The notes: a model not told the origin generated them from the sequence alone. Positions 41,901-49,916 are shown, counted from the stretch's first letter. The stretch is DNA of 64,000 bases from Oscillospiraceae bacterium (GCA_015065645.1 SVPW01000003.1:28362-92361); one strand, 5' to 3'. Program-made: numbers and translations.

Positions 41901-44545
41901 CAAACTATGAATATGAGATAACAACCGCAGAAAAGAAAACAACAGGTACCACCAATGCTCAGGGTGAAGCTGTTGTAACACTTAAAAACGGTGAAACCGT
42001 AATGCTTGGTAACCTGCCCGAAAATACGGTTTATACCGTAACCGAGCAGAATATTCCCTCAGGCTTTACTCAAACAACACCGTCTTATAACCTTACAGGT
42101 GTTATAACAACCACTGCATCGGTTGCAAATCTTGTAAATGTTTATAAGGCTGAGCCTATAAGCCCTGATATGGGACTTATTCTCTCTAAAAATCTTTCAG
42201 GCAGAGATTGGCTTGCAAATGAAACATTTAACTTTACACTTGTTCGTTATAGCCCCGCAGATGTTTTGGGAGTTACCATAAAGAATATAACTGCAACTGT
42301 TCAGAATGAAAATGTTAATATAGACCTTTCATCTGAAAGCTATAGTGCTCCCGGCAGATACCGCTATCTTTTAACCGAAAACGCAATTTTGGCTGAAAAC
42401 GGAATAACCTATGATACAATAGAGCGTCAGTTTGCGGTAAATGTTGCCGATACAGATATGGATGGAAAGCTTGAGATAACATCTGTAGAAAATATTATGA
42501 ATACCTCTGTAACAGGCAATACCGCAAGCGGATATACCGTTACGGCAAACCGTTTTAATAATTCCTATGAAGCAATTAAGGGTGCAGCTGTTAATCTGGA
42601 TGTTCAAAAGATTATGGATGCCGCAGGCGGTGCCCATTCTTTAAACGGATTTAAGTTTGGTTTGTATGATGAAAACGGCAATGTAATCGAATCTTCGGTT
42701 ACAGATGCTTCGGGCAAAGCAAGCTTTACCATTAACTATACTCCCGATGCCGCAGGCAAAACCTTTAATTACGAACTGAAAGAAATCAATAACGGGATGA
42801 ATGGTATAACCTATGATACAACCGTTTATGATGTGGCGGTTAAAATCATAGATAATTATGACGGTACAACAAAAGCTTCTTTAGAGATTTATCTTAACGG
42901 AAACCGTTATACCGATACGGTTAAGTTCACAAACCGTTATACACCTCAATCAGGCAAGCTTTGGCTTGATGCAGTTAAAATTTTATCGGGTAGGGAGCTT
43001 AATGCGGGTGAGTTTAGCTTTAATCTGCTTGATGAAAACCGTCAGGTTTTGCAGACTAAAACCAATGCGGCTGACGGAGCGGTTATATTTGATGAAATAA
43101 CCGTAAACATCGCTAAGGACTATGTTTTCTATATCGTTGAGGTTGATGGTGGGGAAAAAGGTATCACTTATTCTAAAGAGGAATATAAGGTTGTTTCTAA
43201 AGTGGTACAGGACGGAAATAAATATGTTGAACAGTCTACCGCTTACTATGATAAAAAAGGTAAGAGCGTAGAAGGAGCAGATTTTGTTAACCAATATAAT
43301 CCTGCTCCTGCATACTACACAATTACCGCAACCAAGCATCTTTTGGGAAGAGAGCTTCGTGAGAGCGATGACTTTATGTTTGAGCTGAGAGATGAAAATT
43401 CTGTTTTGCAGACGGTTGAAAACAAAGGAGAAAGAATAGAATTTGCGCCTATAGAGTTTACTAAGGCCGGAATCTATGAATATCGTGTATCTGAAAAAAC
43501 AGGCAATGTTTCGGGAGTGACCTATGATAAAACCGAATATAAGGTGGTAATAACCGTAACCGATGATGGTTTGGGTCAGCTTCATGCCGATATGGCGGTT
43601 ATTTCAAAGGAGCGTGCCGTAAACGGAATAGTATTCAATAATATCTATGTTGCAGCTCCTGTAACAGATACCATAAACGGCTTAAAGCTTCTCAAAAATA
43701 AAAAGCTTACAGATGCGGAATTTGATTTTGCGCTTATCAGTGTATTATCGGGAGAAACTATTGAGGTTGTAAAGAATGACCAAAACGGTAGGTTTGGGTT
43801 TGATATTACCTTCAATACTGCAGGCATTTATCATTATGAAGTGAAAGAGGTTAATACCCATCACAGCCATATAAGCTATGATAATACCGTTTATGCTATC
43901 GGTTATGAGGTGACCGATGATGGTAACGGTAAGCTAAAGGCTAAAAGAATTATAATGATAGAAGATACAACGGTTGATGAAATCGTATTTACCAATGTTA
44001 ATAACCCCGCAGATATAACCGTTGCGGTAGATGTTAAGAAACTGCTTGAAAATAAAACCGATGAGACTATTGGCCTTGATGGTTTTAAATTTAAACTCAC
44101 AGGGGATAACATTGATGAAGTTGTTTTGGTGAGCGATATTGATGGCAACGCAAGCTTTACTTTAAAATACACCCTTGCGGATAAAGATAAGACCTATAAC
44201 TACAAACTTACCGAAATAAATACCGCAATAGAGGGTATGGTTTACGATGTGAGCGAAGTTGTTGCAGATGTTAAGATAACATTAGGCGAAGATGGTATAC
44301 TCAAAGCAGAGGTTACACAAAACGGTGAGGCAACACAAGCCATAACCGCAACCTTTAAGAATGTTTATGAGGGTAAGCCTAAACCTGAGCCTAAGCCGGA
44401 GCCAAATTATCCAAGCAGTCCTCAAACAGGTGAAACAACCAATCTTCATCTTTGGTTTGCTCTGCTGTTTGTAAGCGGTGGTGGAATTTTTGGTACTGCT
44501 CTTTATGGTGTAAAGAAAAAAAGGGAAAAAATAAATCCTGATTAA
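38969..44545 (+). CDS. Giant sortase-anchored surface adhesin: VWA plus repeated pilin-type isopeptide domains
   Basis: A 1858-residue exported protein. A signal peptide (1-29) is followed by a von Willebrand A domain with MIDAS DASSS at 120-124 and FVLMTDGDP near 250. From ~810 on come about eight beta-sandwich repeats of the Cna_B/SpaA/Spy0128 type, marked by GITYDTTVYDV-like, GVTYDKTEYKV and ISYDNTVYAI strands and VNQY, NNIY or NVY ends. These usually form Lys-Asn isopeptide bonds. A Pro/Lys/Glu linker leads to SPQTG (1817-1821), a TM helix and KKKREK. This is a cell-wall adhesin or pilus-tip protein. No sortase gene is in the window. Confidence 0.92.
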   Translation: MKKNFLKRALSLFICMALIMTYLPFSAFGAEAKTENRVVDELTLNHYEKLFYNEGGLIDTYSAGAVWTDKSVVTDPSLIHSDVTMRDKDNNFLVALSAIASNKEIVGFSAIPTDTMFILDASSSMTSTDLRDVTNATNEAIKELNKVGNHNRIGIVVYNGTAKMLMKLDRYTPNSAGDYLTFTNNNTISIASGVKNSAGPVSGSVTEATGTYTQGGIFLAMQELLAADTTVESGQIQGGAERMPIFVLMTDGDPTFSASNYTNATNNAKDSGNSPRESNRTTFLTMLTAAYAKNQVSAHYNRSALFYTLGYGISSSSNHAPNVLDTDNMTSPFAGYASSYEQAKNGNTVVAGNLSVRKIAEITTLKYVDRYFSASSGNLNSAFDDIIQEIIIQSRYYATHISGIDPNFDGYVNFEDKLGEYMEFKALDGIVHGNDYFTGAALAKKINVNDLGTIENPTEFGIAFRNSVKERLVIADNGTAFELIADAYAAGQLSYTSDSVYSNYIGWYQKADGSYAGFYNEGTTTAPQGAVYKNKSYGFLGTVNKNTVNESDMMFMAVMVRTEIATGEQTVMWRIPASVMPMVTYKVALNGTDIHTATMQSLTVERNTPVRLVYEVGLNNAVINEYNIAEIMAADTNSKKHENGNNYVFWTNYFDKSAAEHEDHIAAFSHFVPNVRNERYYYTEDTPVYIKTATGYELVTDRNHIFDTASNDYYHIRYYFTEGQSEVTKEYDEISDISIGSENMVYDNGQWFIKRGTVYRLIYPTTIIEKGENKTNSIMFSHKPFITIESGTPTSTVKLGNNGRISLTPETGIRVSKVMEEGIIADNSFKFEVVLSSESSAASYPYMLSKLDETSGTKGDLAVQSGNKFTFEIKAGETMWITGIPAGTSYTVNEIVEDYVYAVKEVSVNGAVMAGKSASGTISEYKIDDVDFVNGFADKGALSITKTVNHPYGPAYNIPDNISFTALVKFTNGGASLANYEYEITTAEKKTTGTTNAQGEAVVTLKNGETVMLGNLPENTVYTVTEQNIPSGFTQTTPSYNLTGVITTTASVANLVNVYKAEPISPDMGLILSKNLSGRDWLANETFNFTLVRYSPADVLGVTIKNITATVQNENVNIDLSSESYSAPGRYRYLLTENAILAENGITYDTIERQFAVNVADTDMDGKLEITSVENIMNTSVTGNTASGYTVTANRFNNSYEAIKGAAVNLDVQKIMDAAGGAHSLNGFKFGLYDENGNVIESSVTDASGKASFTINYTPDAAGKTFNYELKEINNGMNGITYDTTVYDVAVKIIDNYDGTTKASLEIYLNGNRYTDTVKFTNRYTPQSGKLWLDAVKILSGRELNAGEFSFNLLDENRQVLQTKTNAADGAVIFDEITVNIAKDYVFYIVEVDGGEKGITYSKEEYKVVSKVVQDGNKYVEQSTAYYDKKGKSVEGADFVNQYNPAPAYYTITATKHLLGRELRESDDFMFELRDENSVLQTVENKGERIEFAPIEFTKAGIYEYRVSEKTGNVSGVTYDKTEYKVVITVTDDGLGQLHADMAVISKERAVNGIVFNNIYVAAPVTDTINGLKLLKNKKLTDAEFDFALISVLSGETIEVVKNDQNGRFGFDITFNTAGIYHYEVKEVNTHHSHISYDNTVYAIGYEVTDDGNGKLKAKRIIMIEDTTVDEIVFTNVNNPADITVAVDVKKLLENKTDETIGLDGFKFKLTGDNIDEVVLVSDIDGNASFTLKYTLADKDKTYNYKLTEINTAIEGMVYDVSEVVADVKITLGEDGILKAEVTQNGEATQAITATFKNVYEGKPKPEPKPEPNYPSSPQTGETTNLHLWFALLFVSGGGIFGTALYGVKKKREKINPD

Positions 44546-44546
44546 A

Positions 44547-44582
44547 ATTTAGCCTCTGCCCAAATATCGGCAGAGGCTAAAT
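44547..44582 (+). terminator. Hairpin after the adhesin gene
   Basis: ATTTAGCCTCTGCC and GGCAGAGGCTAAAT are perfect 14-bp arms directly after the stop; no long T run follows. Confidence 0.75.
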
Positions 44583-44685
44583 GCTATGTTTAATGGATTT
44601 TTAAAATCTTTAACTTTTCTTAAAAAACTGTACATATTAAAAGGATATAATATTAATGTAAATGTTTGTGTAAAGGGGTACGGAT

Positions 44686-45096
44686 ATGAATTTTCGTTAC
44701 CGTTTGTATCAATTTATGTTGGGCAGATACGGTGTGGATGAGCTGTTTATTGTGCTTTCGGCGGTATCGTGTGTTTTGGCATTTACAAACTGCTTTGTTC
44801 GCAGTTTTGTGTTGCAGTTGGTGGTTTATCTTGTGATGCTGTTTGCCATTTTTCGTGTGATTTCACGGAATATTCCTGCCCGTCAGCGTGAAAACAAATG
44901 GGTTAAAGGTCTTATTCTGAGATTTTATAATTACCGCCGTGTGCGTTTGCAAAGGAAGGCGGATTTTAGCCACATATATAAAAAATGCCCCGCCTGTAAA
45001 GCTATACTTAGATTGCCTAAGAGAAAGGGTAAGCACACAACCGTTTGCCCCAAATGTGGAAAGCAATTTAAGGTCAGGGTGAGAAAGGGCTATTGA
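44686..45096 (+). CDS. Small membrane protein with C-terminal zinc ribbon
   Basis: A 136-residue protein with two TM helices (about 19-36 and 38-60), a basic amphipathic stretch (residues 65-95) and a zinc ribbon with CPACKAILRLPKRKGKHTTV then CPKCGKQF. Both Cys pairs are intact. Conserved proteins of this shape occur across Clostridia but I know of no established function. AAAGGGG precedes the ATG and a terminator follows; it is monocistronic. It parallels the TM-zinc-ribbon protein at 12182-12565 but without sequence identity beyond the ribbon. Confidence 0.78.
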   Translation: MNFRYRLYQFMLGRYGVDELFIVLSAVSCVLAFTNCFVRSFVLQLVVYLVMLFAIFRVISRNIPARQRENKWVKGLILRFYNYRRVRLQRKADFSHIYKKCPACKAILRLPKRKGKHTTVCPKCGKQFKVRVRKGY

Positions 45097-45104
45097 TTAC
45101 TAAA

Positions 45105-45145
45105 TAAAAAAAGCTGTCTTGCAAATTGCAAGACAGCTTTTTTTA
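45105..45145. terminator. Bidirectional terminator
   Basis: AAAAAAGCTGTCTTGCAA and TTGCAAGACAGCTTTTTT form a long palindrome between convergent genes. Confidence 0.88.
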
Positions 45146-45187
45146 AAACGGTTTGAAAAAGTAAATAAAATTTATTTTTAACTATTA

Positions 45188-46378
45188 TTAGTTAGTATAG
45201 TTATCAAAATAACCCTGAACCAAAACAACGGGGGTTCCTTTATCGCCGGAACCGCTTGTGAGGTCACAAAGTGAACCGATAAGGTCGGTTAATTGGCGGG
45301 GTGTAGTTCCCTGAGAAGCCATATTTCCAACAAGGTTATCCTGCTTCTCACGAATACTTTTTGAAATAGCCTCTTTAAGGGCTTCTCCCGAAAGATCCTT
45401 AAAGTCATTATCTGCAAGATACTTTAATTTAAGCTCATTTGGTGTACCCTTTAAGCCGTCAGTATGAGCAGGGGAAACACAGGGGTCTGCAAGCTCCCAA
45501 ATTTTGCCCTGAGGATCCTTAAATGCACCGTCACCGTAAATCATAACCTCAATGTGTTTGCCGCTGCCTTCAAATAAAAGACGCTGTATTTCGGTTACCA
45601 AAGGCATACAATCCCTTGGGAAAAGCTTAATGGTATCTTCGGTGGATTTGTTTGAGCCAAGCAAACCGTAATTCTCATTAAAGCCGCTGCCGTTTACCGA
45701 TTCGTTTAAGATATCGTCAAGTCCGCAAACACGCTCAGCACCGCCTGCAAGCAATAAACGCTTGGTGCGTGCACGGGTGTGAATATCACAGGTTAAAACA
45801 TTTTTGGTGTAGTTAAGAATGGTTTTTGCCTGATTTGCAAAAATAATCTCAACCTCAGCACCTGCTTCACGGATTATATTGCCGTAATACTCAACATAAT
45901 CAACACCGGTAAATTCATGCTTGTTTTCTCCGAAGAGACGGCGATAATCCTCTAAAGAAAGAACATCGCTGTAAGGATTAACACCTGCTTCATCAACCTG
46001 GTCAAGACTGATAAGGTGATTTCCAACCTCATCAGAAGGATAGCTGAGCATAAGAACAACCTTTTTAGCACCCATTGCAATACCTTTAAGGCAAATTGCA
46101 AAACGGTTACGGGAAAGTATCGGGAAAATAACACCGATAGTTTCTCCGCCTAATTTACGGCGAATATCATCAGCAATAGCATTAACCGAAGCATAGTTAC
46201 CCTGACTTCTTGCTACAATAGATTCAGTAATTGCAACAACATCACGGTCACGAAGCTCAAATCCTTCACAATTTGCGGCATCAATAACGCTGTCTGCTAC
46301 TATTTTAGCCAAATTATCACCCTCACGAATAATAGGGCAACGAATACCTCTTGAGATTGTACCAACTTTTCTTTCCAT
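45188..46378 (-). CDS. CofE-like (coenzyme F420-0:glutamate ligase family) protein
   Basis: A 396-residue protein of the CofE/FbiB superfamily. In F420-producing organisms it adds glutamate to F420-0 using GTP. Supporting segments are RDRDVVAITESIVARSQGN near residue 45 and an internal IMIYGDGAFKDPQGKIWELADP-like region. The C-terminal part (residues ~300-396: EKQDNLVGNMASQGTTPRQ and TSGSGDKGTPVVLVQG) extends beyond archaeal CofE. Clostridia of this type are not known to make F420, so a different amino-acid ligase substrate is more likely. I use the ATG at 46378 with AAAGG upstream. Confidence 0.72.
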   Translation of the reverse strand: MERKVGTISRGIRCPIIREGDNLAKIVADSVIDAANCEGFELRDRDVVAITESIVARSQGNYASVNAIADDIRRKLGGETIGVIFPILSRNRFAICLKGIAMGAKKVVLMLSYPSDEVGNHLISLDQVDEAGVNPYSDVLSLEDYRRLFGENKHEFTGVDYVEYYGNIIREAGAEVEIIFANQAKTILNYTKNVLTCDIHTRARTKRLLLAGGAERVCGLDDILNESVNGSGFNENYGLLGSNKSTEDTIKLFPRDCMPLVTEIQRLLFEGSGKHIEVMIYGDGAFKDPQGKIWELADPCVSPAHTDGLKGTPNELKLKYLADNDFKDLSGEALKEAISKSIREKQDNLVGNMASQGTTPRQLTDLIGSLCDLTSGSGDKGTPVVLVQGYFDNYTN

Positions 46379-46440
46379 GGGAATCACCTTTCTTTTATTC
46401 GAGAAATTCCGAACAGCTGTGATTAAATAACCATAGCGGT

Positions 46441-46459
46441 GTTGTACAAGTTATACAAC
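46441..46459. promoter_or_regulatory. Palindrome at the cofE-like promoter
   Basis: GTTGTA-CAAGTTA-TACAAC, 6-bp perfect arms, lies just downstream of the minus-strand -10 box, around the start point. Shape is compatible with a GntR-type repressor site; inferred. Confidence 0.45.
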
Positions 46460-46464
46460 TGTAT

Positions 46465-46493
46465 ATTATATCACAATCATTTTAAATACGCAA
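46465..46493 (-). promoter_or_regulatory. Promoter of the cofE-like gene
   Basis: On the minus strand, TTGCGT, a 17-bp spacer and TATAAT. Confidence 0.62.
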
Positions 46494-46516
46494 TAAAAAT
46501 TTTGAAAAATTTTTAA

Positions 46517-46990
46517 TTACACAAGACGAATTTCGGGGTAGATGTTACCGTCGGTAATATCTATCACGGCATAGGTTTCACCGCCTTTGCGTGATTGACC
46601 GCATGAACCGGGGTTTATAATGAAAATTCCGTTTTTAATTTCTATTGAGGGAATGTGTGTGTGACCGTAAAGTGCTATATGGCAGTTGCGTTGTGCGGCG
46701 GCGTTTGAGATGTAATCCGAGCCCGATTTAACATAATAGGTGTGACCATGGGTATAAAATATAGAAACACCCTCAATTTTTTCCAATCCCGCATTTTGAT
46801 AAAAGGACATATAATCGCAGTTGCCCGAAACGATATGGAAATTTCGTTTTGGGTAAATATATCTGTAATCCTCAATATCGCTGACAAAATCCCCCAAGAA
46901 GAATACCTCATTACAAGTTTGCTCACGGGAAAGTATTTTATCCACAGCATCTGCACGATGATGTGAGTCTGAAAGAACCAAAATTTTCAT
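46517..46990 (-). CDS. YfcE/MJ0936-family metallophosphodiesterase
   Basis: A 157-residue single-domain phosphodiesterase. Metal motifs: LVLSDSHHRAD (D-x-H), FFLGDFVSD (GD), VSGNCDYM (GNxD), FYTHGHTYY, and LYGHTHIPSIE (GHTH), ending INPGSCGQSRKG, which is diagnostic of the YfcE/MJ0936 group. Members hydrolyse phosphodiester substrates in vitro; a housekeeping role is not settled. GAGG lies seven bases before the ATG. It is divergent from the three small-gene cluster. Confidence 0.88.
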   Translation of the reverse strand: MKILVLSDSHHRADAVDKILSREQTCNEVFFLGDFVSDIEDYRYIYPKRNFHIVSGNCDYMSFYQNAGLEKIEGVSIFYTHGHTYYVKSGSDYISNAAAQRNCHIALYGHTHIPSIEIKNGIFIINPGSCGQSRKGGETYAVIDITDGNIYPEIRLV

Positions 46991-47056
46991 TTTGTTACCT
47001 CATAATGTAAAAAATATTGTCATATATTATTATACAAGATTTTGGAGGGGATTTCA

Positions 47057-47311
47057 ATGAGTAATCAACCGATTGATAAATCAAAGCTTACCGAAAGTAT
47101 TTTAAAGGCTATGGGCGGAAAAATTGACCGTGACGCCGTAAATGCGGCGGCAAACGGTGATCCTAAAGCTTTACTTGGCTCTTTGAATGAAAAGGATAGG
47201 CAAATGCTCAGCCAAATGCTTAATAATCCCGGTCTTATTTCAAAGCTTTTTAATGATGATGCAACCAAAAAGCTTTTAAATGACCTTTCCGGCGGCAAGA
47301 AAAATGGATGA
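47057..47311 (+). CDS. Small soluble protein, gene 1 of a three-gene cluster
   Basis: An 84-residue acidic/polar helical protein (ESILKAMGGKIDRDAVNAAA, LNEKDRQMLSQMLNNPGLISKL). The end is basic and Gly/Lys-rich. No signal, membrane or metal motif is seen, and I do not recognise a named family. GGAGGGG lies seven bases before the ATG at 47057. Its stop overlaps the start of the next gene by 8 bases, so the proteins are probably made together. Confidence 0.7.
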   Translation: MSNQPIDKSKLTESILKAMGGKIDRDAVNAAANGDPKALLGSLNEKDRQMLSQMLNNPGLISKLFNDDATKKLLNDLSGGKKNG

Positions 47312-47645
47312 CCTTAGTGAAAAATTAGCGGGGATTTTAAATGACCCTCAAAGTATTGAGCGTATACGAGGTATGGCGCAAAGCCTTTTCGGCGGAGAAA
47401 AAAAGGATGAACCGCAAAGAGCAGAAGCCTCTTTTCCCGATATTTCGGAAATAAGCGGTATAATGGGAATGCTTTCCCGTTTAAAAGCGGGTGGTGAGGA
47501 TGATAGAACACGCTTGCTGTTGGCGTTAAAGCCTCATTTGAGTGAGGAGAGGCAAAGAAGGGTTGATACAGCGGTTAAAATACTGCGTGTTATTGACCTT
47601 TTGCCAGCTTTAAAGGAAAGCGGTTTATTGGAAAAGCTTTTGTAA
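47304..47645 (+). CDS. Small soluble protein, gene 2 of a three-gene cluster
   Basis: A 113-residue helical protein. An N-terminal segment (LSEKLAGILNDPQSIERIRGMAQ) resembles the helix-rich C-terminal end of its neighbour. A linker and a C-terminal helical half follow, with GIMGMLSRLKAGGEDDRTRLLLALKPHL and RRVDTAVKILRVIDLLPAL. This RLLLALKPHLSEER style is seen in clostridial conserved hypotheticals; function is not known to me. The start overlaps gene 1 by 8 bases and gene 3 begins 15 bases later. Confidence 0.7.
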   Translation: MDDLSEKLAGILNDPQSIERIRGMAQSLFGGEKKDEPQRAEASFPDISEISGIMGMLSRLKAGGEDDRTRLLLALKPHLSEERQRRVDTAVKILRVIDLLPALKESGLLEKLL

Positions 47646-47660
47646 AGGTGGGGAAAGATT

Positions 47661-48056
47661 ATGGCACAAACGGATAATTCCGATTTCTTGCTTGAGCAAC
47701 AGCGTGCGGTTGAACGGATGATGGAAATGCACGGTCGTGCGGCACATTCTCCTAACCATCAAATGCCTCCCACACCGTCATTTGTGAGAATGCCGTCATC
47801 TCAGCAAAACCAAAGCTTTCAAAATCAAACAAATCATCATAGCGAAGATGCTTTAACCGATACTCTGATACCAACTCCAAAACCACGGGTTGATGAAGTT
47901 GGCAGTTCTAATGAAGGTTTAAAGCCGGTTTTTTCTTTCCTTGAGCGATTGCGAACAGAAAAAGATTTGCCGCTTATATTGGGTTTGCTTCTTATACTGT
48001 GGAGTGAAAAAGCCGACCGTTATCTTATGATGGCATTGCTGTATATTATGTTTTAA
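47661..48056 (+). CDS. C-terminally anchored small protein, gene 3 of a three-gene cluster
   Basis: A 131-residue protein with a soluble, Gln/Asn/Pro-rich N-terminal ~85 residues (MPPTPSFVRMPSSQQNQSF) and a C-terminal segment, LPLILGLLLILWSEKADRYL, ending in LYIMF. The C-terminal hydrophobic hairpin could insert into the membrane; no signal peptide is present. AAGGTGGGG precedes the ATG. The operon reads as two helical soluble partners plus a membrane tether. Function unknown; a sporulation or envelope role is only a guess. Confidence 0.7.
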   Translation: MAQTDNSDFLLEQQRAVERMMEMHGRAAHSPNHQMPPTPSFVRMPSSQQNQSFQNQTNHHSEDALTDTLIPTPKPRVDEVGSSNEGLKPVFSFLERLRTEKDLPLILGLLLILWSEKADRYLMMALLYIMF

Positions 48057-48086
48057 AGGCAAAATATAAAGTATGCAATGCTAAAA

Positions 48087-48117
48087 CGCCCTCTTTAAAA
48101 GGGTTTTAAAGGGGGCG
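48087..48117 (+). terminator. Hairpin after the three-gene cluster
   Basis: CGCCCTCTTTAAAA and TTTTAAAGGGGGCG pair along almost their full length; the T run is absent on this strand. Confidence 0.6.
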
Positions 48118-48201
48118 CAAAAATAATATGCAAAAATAAAACGAAAAAAGGGGTTTTTAATGCAAAAATCGGCATTATGTAAACCTGGACAACCTTTTTT
48201 G

Positions 48202-48309
48202 TTATCCAACTTATCCACCGACATTTCCACCGTTTGAGCTTCAAAAATTGCAAAAATGTGGTAAAATGGGCTTTAAAACGGTGGATAACCCTGTTAATAA
48301 GTTGGATAA
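48202..48309. promoter_or_regulatory. Dyad of DnaA-box-like 9-mers
   Basis: Two adjacent direct motifs, TTATCCAAC (48202-48210) and TTATCCACC (48211-48219), are mirrored on the other strand by GGTGGATAA (48280-48288) and GTTGGATAA (48301-48309). A further perfect 10-bp inverted pair, TCCACCGTTT (48226-48235) and AAACGGTGGA (48276-48285), lies inside. The 9-mers match the DnaA box TTATCCACA at 8 of 9 or 7 of 9 positions. No dnaA or dnaN gene is nearby. Confidence 0.5.
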
Positions 48310-48463
48310 ATTGAGTATGAGATGTAAAATGAATAAAAAATTATGTAAAACTGACGTTGTTAAATCCTTGACGATTTTTATCATAAAAAGTCGAATAAAA
48401 AATAACTTTTTGATGTGCAAAATAACATATAAAATAATAATTTATATTTTTGTTCGTATGCTA

Positions 48464-48492
48464 TTGATATTTTTGGAATATGCAATTATAAT
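48464..48492 (+). promoter_or_regulatory. Promoter of the murD operon
   Basis: TTGATA, a 17-bp spacer and TATAAT, ~45 bp before the TTG start. Confidence 0.8.
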
Positions 48493-48536
48493 ATATATGT
48501 ATAATTATGACTATTTTACCGTTTGGAGGAAATGTT

Positions 48537-49916
48537 TTGGATTTCAGACAGTTTTTTAATCAAATGAAGGGCAAGCGTATTGCCTTTTTAGGAGCAGGAA
48601 TAAGCAATACCCCATTAATATTAAGCTTTTTGGAGCAGGGAGCCAGGGTTTATGTTTGTGATAGGCGTAACCGTGAGCAATTAGGAGAGCTTGCAACAAA
48701 GCTTGAAGCCGCAGGTGCTGAGCTTAGACTTGGGGAAAATTATCTTGAAAGGTTAGAGGTTGAAATAATTTTCCGTACTCCCGGAATGAGCTTTCATTTG
48801 CCTGAGCTTGAGGCGGCACGCAAAAAAGGAATTGCCGTTACAAGTGAAATGGAGGTATTTTTTGATCTTTGCCCCGCAACTATTTTTGCGGTAACCGGCT
48901 CTGACGGAAAAACCACCACCACCACCCTTATTGCAAAAATGCTTGAGGCAGAGGGTAAAAAGGTTCATATTGGCGGAAATATAGGTAAACCTCTTATGCC
49001 TGAGATTGATAAGATTGAAGCTGATGATTTTGTTGTGGCGGAGCTTTCTTCGTTCCAGCTTATTTCAATGCGTAAAAGTCCCGATGTTGCGGTTGTTACA
49101 AATGTAGCACCAAATCATCTTGATGTTCATAAGGATATGGATGAGTATGTTGAGGCTAAAAAGAATGTACTTCTTCATCAAAATGCCTTCTCACGCACCG
49201 TTTTAAACAGGGATAATGATATAACTGAATCTTTCCGTAAGGATGTTCGCGGACAAAGCCTTGGCTTTAGTATGGAACGCCAGCTTAATAACGGTGCATG
49301 GCTTGATGATGAGGGTATGCTTCACATGGCATACCGTGGTATGGATGTTCCGATACTTCACCGTGATGAAATTAAGATTATAGGTGACCATAATGTTGCA
49401 AATTATCTTGCCGCAATAACTGCAGTTTGGGGTTATGTTGGTGTTGAGAGTATACGCAAGGTGGCTCGTGAGTTTGGCGGTGTTGAGCACCGTATCGAGC
49501 TTGTGCGTGAGCTTGACGGTGTGAAGTATTACAATGATTCCATTGCATCAAGTCCAAGCCGTACCATTGCAGGGCTTAAAGCTTTTCGTCAAAAGGTTAT
49601 TTTAATTGCAGGCGGTTATGATAAGCACATACCGTTTGAACCGCTTGCACCATATATTATTGAAAAGGTTAAAAAGCTTTATCTTTGCGGCGATACTGCT
49701 GATAAGATTGAAAAAGCGGTAAGGGAGTATAAGGATTATAACGGCTCACCCGAAATAATTCGTGTTAAGAATATTGAAGAGGCTGTTGCTTTTGCGCATG
49801 AGGCTGCGGTTGAGGGTGATGTTGTTACATTAAGTCCTGCCTGTGCAAGCTTTGACTCTTTCCCAAATTTTGCGGCAAGAGGTAATCATTTTAAGGAAGT
49901 AGTAAATAAACTATGA
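48537..49916 (+). CDS. murD: UDP-N-acetylmuramoyl-L-alanine--D-glutamate ligase
   Basis: A 459-residue Mur ligase adding D-Glu to UDP-MurNAc-L-Ala in cytoplasmic peptidoglycan synthesis. The N-terminal Rossmann domain begins GKRIAFLGAGISN. The ATP site is VTGSDGKTTTTTLIAKML (about 115). GGNIGKPLMPEI, ELSSFQL and VAPNHLDVHKDMDEYV follow, then the C-terminal HRIELVRELDGVKYYNDSIASSP and GGYDKHIPFEPL. I take TTG at 48537, seven bases after GGAGG, as start; an in-frame ATG 30 bases upstream would place the RBS inside the gene. Its stop overlaps the next ATG. Confidence 0.95.
   Translation: MDFRQFFNQMKGKRIAFLGAGISNTPLILSFLEQGARVYVCDRRNREQLGELATKLEAAGAELRLGENYLERLEVEIIFRTPGMSFHLPELEAARKKGIAVTSEMEVFFDLCPATIFAVTGSDGKTTTTTLIAKMLEAEGKKVHIGGNIGKPLMPEIDKIEADDFVVAELSSFQLISMRKSPDVAVVTNVAPNHLDVHKDMDEYVEAKKNVLLHQNAFSRTVLNRDNDITESFRKDVRGQSLGFSMERQLNNGAWLDDEGMLHMAYRGMDVPILHRDEIKIIGDHNVANYLAAITAVWGYVGVESIRKVAREFGGVEHRIELVRELDGVKYYNDSIASSPSRTIAGLKAFRQKVILIAGGYDKHIPFEPLAPYIIEKVKKLYLCGDTADKIEKAVREYKDYNGSPEIIRVKNIEEAVAFAHEAAVEGDVVTLSPACASFDSFPNFAARGNHFKEVVNKL

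Larger units (their letters stand above)
48057..48536. other. 480-bp AT-rich intergenic region with a hairpin, a DnaA-box-like dyad and the murD promoter
   Basis: It contains a strong hairpin at 48087-48117, the dyad at 48202-48309 and the murD promoter at 48464-48492. No gene with an RBS is seen; an open frame at 48248-48559 is unsupported. Confidence 0.65.

Noticed and set aside
42983..43585. 200-codon open frame on the minus strand
   Set aside because: It lies wholly inside the adhesin gene, has no RBS or recognisable domain, and its composition is that of an antisense reading of the repeat domains.
48248..48559. 103-codon frame upstream of murD
   Set aside because: It crosses the dyad and the murD promoter, lacks an RBS and has composition of AT-rich non-coding DNA.
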